64,000 nt of DNA from contig NC_050731.1 in NCBI RefSeq assembly GCF_014133895.1, forward strand, positions 806,001 through 870,000. Reading direction: 5' to 3'. Both the position numbers and the translations under genes were made by a program. Shown here one piece after another: positions 60,201-64,000 of the stretch. A model generated the notes under the pieces. That model worked only from the letters and a program-made list of their open reading frames with translations. It was not told the origin of the DNA and ran no database searches. The stretch's first letter is position 1. Each line of letters starts with the position of its first letter. The DNA comes from Torulaspora globosa. Lineage: Eukaryota; Ascomycota; Saccharomycetes; Saccharomycetales; Saccharomycetaceae.

Positions 60201-60240
60201 TCGTTGTTCTGCCACGGTTAGAGGAGCCATTCGACATCAT
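57214..60240 (-). CDS. BUB1: combined spindle checkpoint kinase Bub1/Mad3
   Basis: Spindle assembly checkpoint protein that combines features split in S. cerevisiae between kinase Bub1 and pseudosubstrate Mad3. The 1008-residue protein has KEN boxes at 22-24 (EEKENILPL) and 290-292 (RTKENQ), as Mad3 has near 30 and 296. A TPR-like Bub1/Mad3 domain spans about 48-205, and a GLEBS-type Bub3-binding segment near 350-385 includes EEFCIEEILAISRNVYH. A C-terminal kinase runs from about 700, with the glycine loop GEGGYATVY, Lys in ALKVEK, catalytic HGDLKPDN and DFGRS, all intact. It lies beside CCT3 and VTC4 (the MAD3 place, YJL013C). A RTCACRTG site is 144 bases upstream. Confidence 0.95.
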   Translation of the reverse strand: MMSNGSSNRGRTTNFNEIEEEKENILPLRDGRSAQGLSQVLNEDLSQLNCTRLTFERRLLEELEDLDDPLELFMEYINWINHAYPQGGSSKKSGMLDLLERCLMYFRDMETYKNDPRLLKVWLWYIEVFSADSDQDSKEIFIYMLRKRIGNKLALFYEAFAASLFEAGKFKEAHIILKMGVDENARPQNRLLKRLEECEMKLRIMNIEPSNSGPADRQFLESSSNLVLGRGRSSLLTTMQGGSSGNAVLDRDVRLAKYDVFRDEENANDVNAPLRNDGWDLLDSRANRTKENQATSTRITSGSNLGKIDQEGDYQQRQASSEKLPIFKDSLGRSEPVYKLVQVAGKKPEKIDCNFNLIYPTSNEEFCIEEILAISRNVYHKIDNDAVLAQDEAPMIKKRKKSAPLTEKKALLPSSQPPVSHIRDGSQNEPSNHSNQSEDNEKLQVVPSTSILPLRSGQEDDRTDHEKIKKQLQSPRSPTITYFSKSAMEEVYSMFNQHYQEPKAIADRDETTGRFVLDNITQDYTRQNLEDLTEVKRTDADGNTKTGNLYVEAAEKNIVASPHKEAIEAETASDIYGAGRHDFMTPIQERNEKPSETPSEGQNGDSGKDLSEVDGSSPFLTQPQLTTSGNKKSEAHIIEDPLNSKLRAQLLANVKPPLDDYETFYRYNQPLKMSALLKRIHRVSKSENKNPIVDFKKTGDLYCIRAELGEGGYATVYLAESSTGGLKALKVEKPASVWEFYILKQVEKKLKGNGVLRSIINASSLHCFQDESYLVLNYANQGTILDLVNLQKEKSKGPIDELLCMFMTIELMKVVEALHSVGIVHGDLKPDNCMIRFETGSLGPYQADGSEGWDRKGIYLIDFGRSFNMSLFEPGTKFKANWKTDQQDCVEMTKGIPWSYEADYFGLAGIIHSLLFGELIDTIQGPDGRVRLRNSFKRYWKQDIWSSIFDALINSNSFDCFPITSMLVESRLQIEAYLTSHNTDNLRCIIRDLESELTQARRGTRFSR

Positions 60241-60382
60241 AGACCGATCTTCTGACGGCTCCCAGAGCTGACAAATGTCACAACTACCTAAACCACCGTG
60301 ATGTGGCTACCGTCAAGCTGGTTACTAGGGCTTTCTTGTAACTATTGATCTCATTAAAGGTAAAGTAATACGCTAATTTCTG

Positions 60383-60390
60383 GTCACGTG
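60383..60390. promoter_or_regulatory. Cbf1-type site (GTCACGTG) upstream of BUB1/MAD3
   Basis: Exact RTCACRTG match 144 bases before the ATG. This is the Cbf1/CDEI consensus. No CDEII or CDEIII follows, so a promoter role is more likely than a centromere. Confidence 0.4.
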
Positions 60391-60511
60391 TAGCCGATAT
60401 TATCAATTAGCCCACAAGATGGACTTGCTTTATAGCATATCTTATGTTATTATTACTTATGAGTACTCGGATACAACGGTGATAGTAGTTAGAATCAACG
60501 GTTTCTGACGT

Positions 60512-62680
60512 TCACACCAAATTACAGAAGAATGAAAATAGGATGGAAAGCATTAGGAAAGTGCAGATCATTGGTGGTCCAAGCTTGTCTTCGTAGTCGA
60601 CTGCTTTCTTGAGCCTTATATTTACCACTCTTGTGGCATAGATCAGCACTGCGTGAATTATGGTGGCAAGAGCAGTGATGAAAAAACCAATAGATGCAAT
60701 CATGGTAGTAGTTGAGCCGTAAGTGACTAGGGTTGTTGCCACACCACCCAAGATCAACGCGATCGAAAGCCAGGAGAGGAAGGTCCTCTCGGTGGCAAAG
60801 TAAACCTTTGGTTCCACACGAACCGGCACGCAGATAGTCTTGCCTGGTGGGGCCTTGACTTGGGTGTCGAAAACGGTTCCCTTAGGAACTTTGACGATCT
60901 GGTCGCCGTTCATGTAGTGGTCGAATAAACCAGCAACCTTGTAACATACTCTGGTTAGCGGGTTCCTAGCGGTGTTTATCTTTCTCCGGTAGTAAGCGGC
61001 GTTAGAGCTTGCTCCTTCATCAGCACCCTGGTCAGCCCGCGTTTGTCCAGGGCCTTCGATCGAACCATAATTACCAGCTCTTTCTTCAATATCCAGTGTG
61101 TTGCCGGTGGCGGTCATTGCATTGACCAAAGCGGCGTCTTCTTCATCCTCGTCATCCTCGTCGTCATCGTCATCGTCTCTGTCAGGCCTAGTGATGTTAA
61201 TGTTAGTCTTGATAGGTGGTTTCTTGATGTCGACACCCATTTGCGGTAGCCAGAAGGGAATGGAATCCACTTTATCGTTCAGTAGAGTGGCAACGCCGTG
61301 GATAAATTTAGAGAATTTGGGTACCGGTTCTACCAAATGGGATCCGACCAACTCACGAATCCATTCTGGAGGCTCCTGGCCCAATTGTGTCTGTAGTTTA
61401 ACTTCCAAAACGGCGTATGGGAATCTGCAAACATCCTTCTCGTCTAGCTGTTTGAATGGCCAGTCAACTCCGATATCCATTCTTCTCCAATTGCCCTTTG
61501 TTCTGTCGCATCCGTCAAAATTGTCCTCTCTAACCATGGTCAATTCGGTATCCAGGGATATACGCACCCTTGCGTCGCCAGGCAACTGGAACGCTGTTCT
61601 GTTATAGAAAGATCTGACAACTGGTCTTAATTTTTTCTTTAGCATTGTGTATTGGATTTCAATGGCTAAAGCTTCTAGATTCTCAATCTCTTTGATAGGT
61701 TTCTTGCCCTCACGGCGCATCTTGGCAAATGCCTGCTCAACAGTAAATTTACCCTTGGTGAAATCGTTAACATTACGTTCTTTGAGCGCAAATCTGGCCT
61801 TCACAGACTTCTCACCGGTCCAATCTTCTCTGTGAGTCTTCCTTTCCACAAAAATCGTATCAGACCCCATACCACCGTACCACCTCAATCTATGAGCTTC
61901 AGCACCTTCGTCCTTTCTCAAACGACCGTAGTAAAGATCCAAATTCTCATTATCATAATAAATAGAGGTGATCGCAGAATCCTCCTTCTCAAACTCCTTA
62001 TTGGCATTGAACACCAGCACGGGCAAATGCTTCAGAATGATCAATTTCAGCTCTGTGATATTGTCTGGATGAACCCAGTATTTAGTAGTTTGCCTAACGA
62101 AATTCTGTTGCTTACCGCCGGCAGAAGAATCACCCTTGACAGGCTGACCCCTGGTTCTCACAATGTCGTACAACTTCGAGATCTTTTGCACCAACTCATC
62201 ATAATTATCCTTAAAGAAAGGCTTGGCATCCAGTCTGATCTGAAACACCGGTCTCAAGACGAATTTCGTCTTCTTGTCGTGTTTCTTCATGATCTTCTGG
62301 AACCCTGTGTAATTCAAACGCGAGAACTTCGCGATATCATGAACATCTGCGATAATATCACTCAATTCTTCCTCCAGGATGTCAAAATCCAATGCTGTAG
62401 GTGGAGTATTGGAGTTCAAAGCACGTACGGTATGTTGAACTTGCTCTTGAGCCTCTTGCACACGTCTAACGACTTCGCTATGCTTCACCTTACAGAACGT
62501 GTAAACTTTATCCAATTCAACTTCCAACGATTCCAGAAACTCCGTTTCTAAGTCCTGACTCCAGTTCCCATTATTTTTCTCCAAGTTCTCCTCCAGGTCG
62601 TTCTTTAAATCATCGTAACAGATATAATAGTAGCTATACTGTCTAATCAAAGACTTTGAGAGCTGCTCACCAAACTTCAT
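60512..62680 (-). CDS. VTC4: vacuolar transporter chaperone 4, polyphosphate polymerase
   Basis: Catalytic subunit of the VTC complex, which makes polyphosphate from ATP while moving it into the vacuole. The ATG at 62680 gives 722 residues (721 in S. cerevisiae); a 12-codon extension starts with a non-ATG. An N-terminal SPX domain (1-150) has the Lys cluster KIMKKHDKK (129-137) that senses inositol pyrophosphate. The tunnel domain keeps R264, R266, K281, K294, E426, K455 and K458 at the same numbers as the solved enzyme. An Asp/Glu run near 510-525 and three C-terminal spans complete it. A CACGTG site sits 127 bases upstream. Position matches YJL012C. Confidence 0.97.
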   Translation of the reverse strand: MKFGEQLSKSLIRQYSYYYICYDDLKNDLEENLEKNNGNWSQDLETEFLESLEVELDKVYTFCKVKHSEVVRRVQEAQEQVQHTVRALNSNTPPTALDFDILEEELSDIIADVHDIAKFSRLNYTGFQKIMKKHDKKTKFVLRPVFQIRLDAKPFFKDNYDELVQKISKLYDIVRTRGQPVKGDSSAGGKQQNFVRQTTKYWVHPDNITELKLIILKHLPVLVFNANKEFEKEDSAITSIYYDNENLDLYYGRLRKDEGAEAHRLRWYGGMGSDTIFVERKTHREDWTGEKSVKARFALKERNVNDFTKGKFTVEQAFAKMRREGKKPIKEIENLEALAIEIQYTMLKKKLRPVVRSFYNRTAFQLPGDARVRISLDTELTMVREDNFDGCDRTKGNWRRMDIGVDWPFKQLDEKDVCRFPYAVLEVKLQTQLGQEPPEWIRELVGSHLVEPVPKFSKFIHGVATLLNDKVDSIPFWLPQMGVDIKKPPIKTNINITRPDRDDDDDDEDDEDEEDAALVNAMTATGNTLDIEERAGNYGSIEGPGQTRADQGADEGASSNAAYYRRKINTARNPLTRVCYKVAGLFDHYMNGDQIVKVPKGTVFDTQVKAPPGKTICVPVRVEPKVYFATERTFLSWLSIALILGGVATTLVTYGSTTTMIASIGFFITALATIIHAVLIYATRVVNIRLKKAVDYEDKLGPPMICTFLMLSILFSFFCNLV
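61140..61185. repeat. triplet-rich tract coding Asp/Glu run in VTC4
   Basis: Imperfect GAC/GAT/GAG triplets on the minus strand coding an acidic linker between the tunnel domain and the membrane spans. A similar acidic tract occurs in PSD2 at about 35370-35410. Confidence 0.6.
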
Positions 62681-62806
62681 GGCCCAGCTAACTTTCCTAA
62701 TCGTTAGCAAGATCAATCAAATCCCATATAGCCAAAATTTCACCTCGCTTTATATAAACTATGCTGCCTATACAGCTAATATGCCCTAATATTATTATAG
62801 TCTTGG

Positions 62807-62812
62807 CACGTG
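62807..62812. promoter_or_regulatory. CACGTG (Pho4-type) site upstream of VTC4
   Basis: Exact CACGTG in TGGCACGTGGCG, 127 bases before the VTC4 ATG. VTC genes are Pho4 targets in S. cerevisiae. RPC17, whose stop is 87 bases away, is on the same strand, so VTC4 is the gene served. Confidence 0.65.
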
Positions 62813-62898
62813 GCGTGTGTTGAAGATCTTATAGAGGAAGCTTTCAAGCAGGAAGCTAGAAATATGAAAGAGATGCTATATGGAGCCATTGGCCTGGT

Positions 62899-63369
62899 TC
62901 ACAGATACTGGGCGGTGATGCCCAGTATCTGTTCTATTTGTTCCTGCGTGAACCGAGTGTCGCACTCTTCTACGACGGCGTACAGATGAACCATAGTAGT
63001 GGGCAGTTGGTTCACGATTTGTAGTTTTTCCGCCTTGAATAGGTCGAAATTATTCAACTGTGCAACCAGCTCGCTGAACCTCTGATCGTTCAGCGAGCTA
63101 ATGGCTGATTTTTTCTTGTCGTTGTTTCCGGAAGACTCATCATCCTCCTGTGGGACACCCTTGTCGGTAGTTAGGTAGGCGATTGTGTCTCTGGTGATCG
63201 CCTGCAGTTCTGGGTTGTTGTATGGTTTGTGAGTCTTGATCTTTTTCTTGTCCCTGCGGTCGTGTGTGGTGGAGTCTTCATCCCAATGGTGTTGTCGTTC
63301 AAGCTTCGACAAAAACTGCAATGTCTCGTAGTCGCTGAAGAATGCATCGCGCGCCTCCAGGATCTTCAT
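62899..63369 (-). CDS. RPC17: RNA polymerase III subunit C17
   Basis: Stalk subunit of Pol III (Rpb4-like), paired with C25 and contacting TFIIIB. The 156-residue protein (161 in S. cerevisiae) starts MKILEARDAFFSDYETLQFL and keeps KPYNNPELQAITRDTIAYL, the NNFDLFKAEKLQIVNQLPT segment and VEECDTRFTQEQIEQIL (HRDC-like fold). A charged middle loop is variable. Position beside VTC4 matches YJL011C. Confidence 0.95.
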   Translation of the reverse strand: MKILEARDAFFSDYETLQFLSKLERQHHWDEDSTTHDRRDKKKIKTHKPYNNPELQAITRDTIAYLTTDKGVPQEDDESSGNNDKKKSAISSLNDQRFSELVAQLNNFDLFKAEKLQIVNQLPTTMVHLYAVVEECDTRFTQEQIEQILGITAQYL

Positions 63370-63527
63370 CGGATAACGCGGTGTCTGCAGTTAGTGGATG
63401 TCTGTGCGTAAGAGCTCATCGCATCAGATTAAGATGGGTATTTCCTATCGAAGTTTGAAAAATAACAAAAGGTGATGTTTAAGGATTATACTCCTTCAGA
63501 AGTCGCCAATCCAACATCAAGTTTAGG

Positions 63528-63600
63528 AGCCTTGTTGGCGCAATCGGTAGCGCGTGTGACTCTTAATCACAAGGTTAGGGGTTCGAGCCCCCTACAGGGC
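63528..63600 (+). tRNA. tRNA-Lys (CTT)
   Basis: 73-base cloverleaf without intron. The acceptor pairs GCCTTGT with ACAGGGC (last inner pairs wobble), the discriminator is T, the anticodon CTT is at 63561-63563, and the B box is GGTTCGAGCCC. A run of nine T follows, a strong Pol III terminator. CCAACA lies upstream. Confidence 0.96.
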
Positions 63601-63719
63601 TTTTTTTTTGCACAAATGCTACTGAGATCTGGAAACTGGAAAACTGGAGATGATGACACTAGCAGATTTTGGTATGACTATTTCTGATATTTCATATGCT
63701 GTATAATAGATCTACTTAA

Positions 63720-64000
63720 TTAACAAACCAAGGCTAGGGCCAGTCCGGTTAATAAACCCGTCAGGCCGCAGGAGTAACTTACGAGGATACCTTCGTTACT
63801 CACCAGCACCGAAACGGCTGAAGATGATTTAGTCGACTCTTGGGCCCTGCTTGTGCTAGTTGTTAGAGAAGGTTTCTCTGTAGATGGCTGTAGCGTAGAC
63901 ACTGCCGTTGGGGAAGTGTTGACCTCAGAGCTGTGAGAGGATGCTGAGGCTTCAGAGGGTCCGCTAGAAGAGGAGACGCTGGAGGATGCGGCCGAGGATG
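63720..64000 (-). CDS. C-terminus of a GPI-anchored Ser/Thr-rich wall protein, possibly Crh1 (partial)
   Basis: Reading frame open from the window edge to a TAA at 63720-63722. The visible 92 or so residues are almost all Ser, Thr, Ala and Pro. They then give SNEGILVSYSCGLTGLLTGL and a hydrophobic end, the pattern of a GPI-attachment signal (small residues near the SN, short spacer, hydrophobic tail). The catalytic part lies outside the window. Crh1 (YGR189C, a chitin-glucan transglycosylase next to BUB1 in S. cerevisiae) is the best candidate by position and orientation; other wall proteins are possible. Confidence 0.6.
   Translation of the reverse strand, partial: SSAASSSVSSSSGPSEASASSHSSEVNTSPTAVSTLQPSTEKPSLTTSTSRAQESTKSSSAVSVLVSNEGILVSYSCGLTGLLTGLALALVC

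Noticed and set aside
60383..60480. possible centromere starting with a CDEI-like GTCACGTG
   Set aside because: No 80-90 base AT-rich CDEII and no CDEIII-like CCGAA block follows. The same applies to the CDEI-like site at 50756.

Overview
This is a nuclear chromosome segment from a budding yeast of the family Saccharomycetaceae. It is packed with intron-poor genes, its spliceosomal introns carry GTATGT donors and TACTAAC-type branch sites, and its tRNA genes are near-identical to those of Saccharomyces cerevisiae. Almost every protein can be matched to a named S. cerevisiae protein. The gene order interleaves two S. cerevisiae tracks, YGR165-YGR184 (plus YGR188/189) and YJL011-YJL026 (plus one YJR gene). 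This is the pattern expected of a species that did not go through the whole-genome duplication, such as the Zygosaccharomyces/Torulaspora group or Lachancea. Single genes standing for duplicated pairs (RNR2 for RNR2/RNR4, one BUB1/MAD3 gene) agree with that. I cannot name the species.

Layout. 0.7-7.5 kb: UBR1, QCR9, TIM13. 7.6-21.2 kb: tRNA-Gly, APS3, CBP4, ERG1, RRN7, PBP1, OKP1, an MFS drug/polyamine transporter, tRNA-Pro and RNR2; this block is inverted relative to both S. cerevisiae tracks. 21.2-24.2 kb: an S-phase-type promoter, tRNA-Leu, an unexplained stretch, RBG2. 24.4-26.4 kb: a scrambled Ty3/gypsy-like element with an LTR next to tRNA-Ser. 26.6-38.1 kb: YIP1, GIT1, MSM1, POL31, PSD2, LSO2, a PET130-like gene. 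38.9-50.6 kb: a betaine-lipid synthase (BTA1-like), PUS6, BBC1, PEX35, CLC1, TRS65, MRPS35. 51-64 kb: MPS3, TPH3-like, CCT3, a combined BUB1/MAD3 gene, VTC4, RPC17, tRNA-Lys and the C-terminus of a GPI-anchored wall protein.

Most genes are housekeeping. The clearest functional theme is phosphate economy. A glycerophosphodiester permease (GIT1), a phosphorus-free membrane-lipid synthase (BTA1-like, absent from S. cerevisiae) and the polyphosphate polymerase VTC4 all have CACGTG (Pho4-type) sites upstream, three of them at the BTA1-like gene.

Four protein genes needed spliced models (QCR9, APS3, POL31, MRPS35). The introns of POL31 and MRPS35 are not, as far as I recall, present in S. cerevisiae, and the POL31 intron appears to use an AAG acceptor. 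Identifications rest on recognising family sequences by reading; no database search was run.
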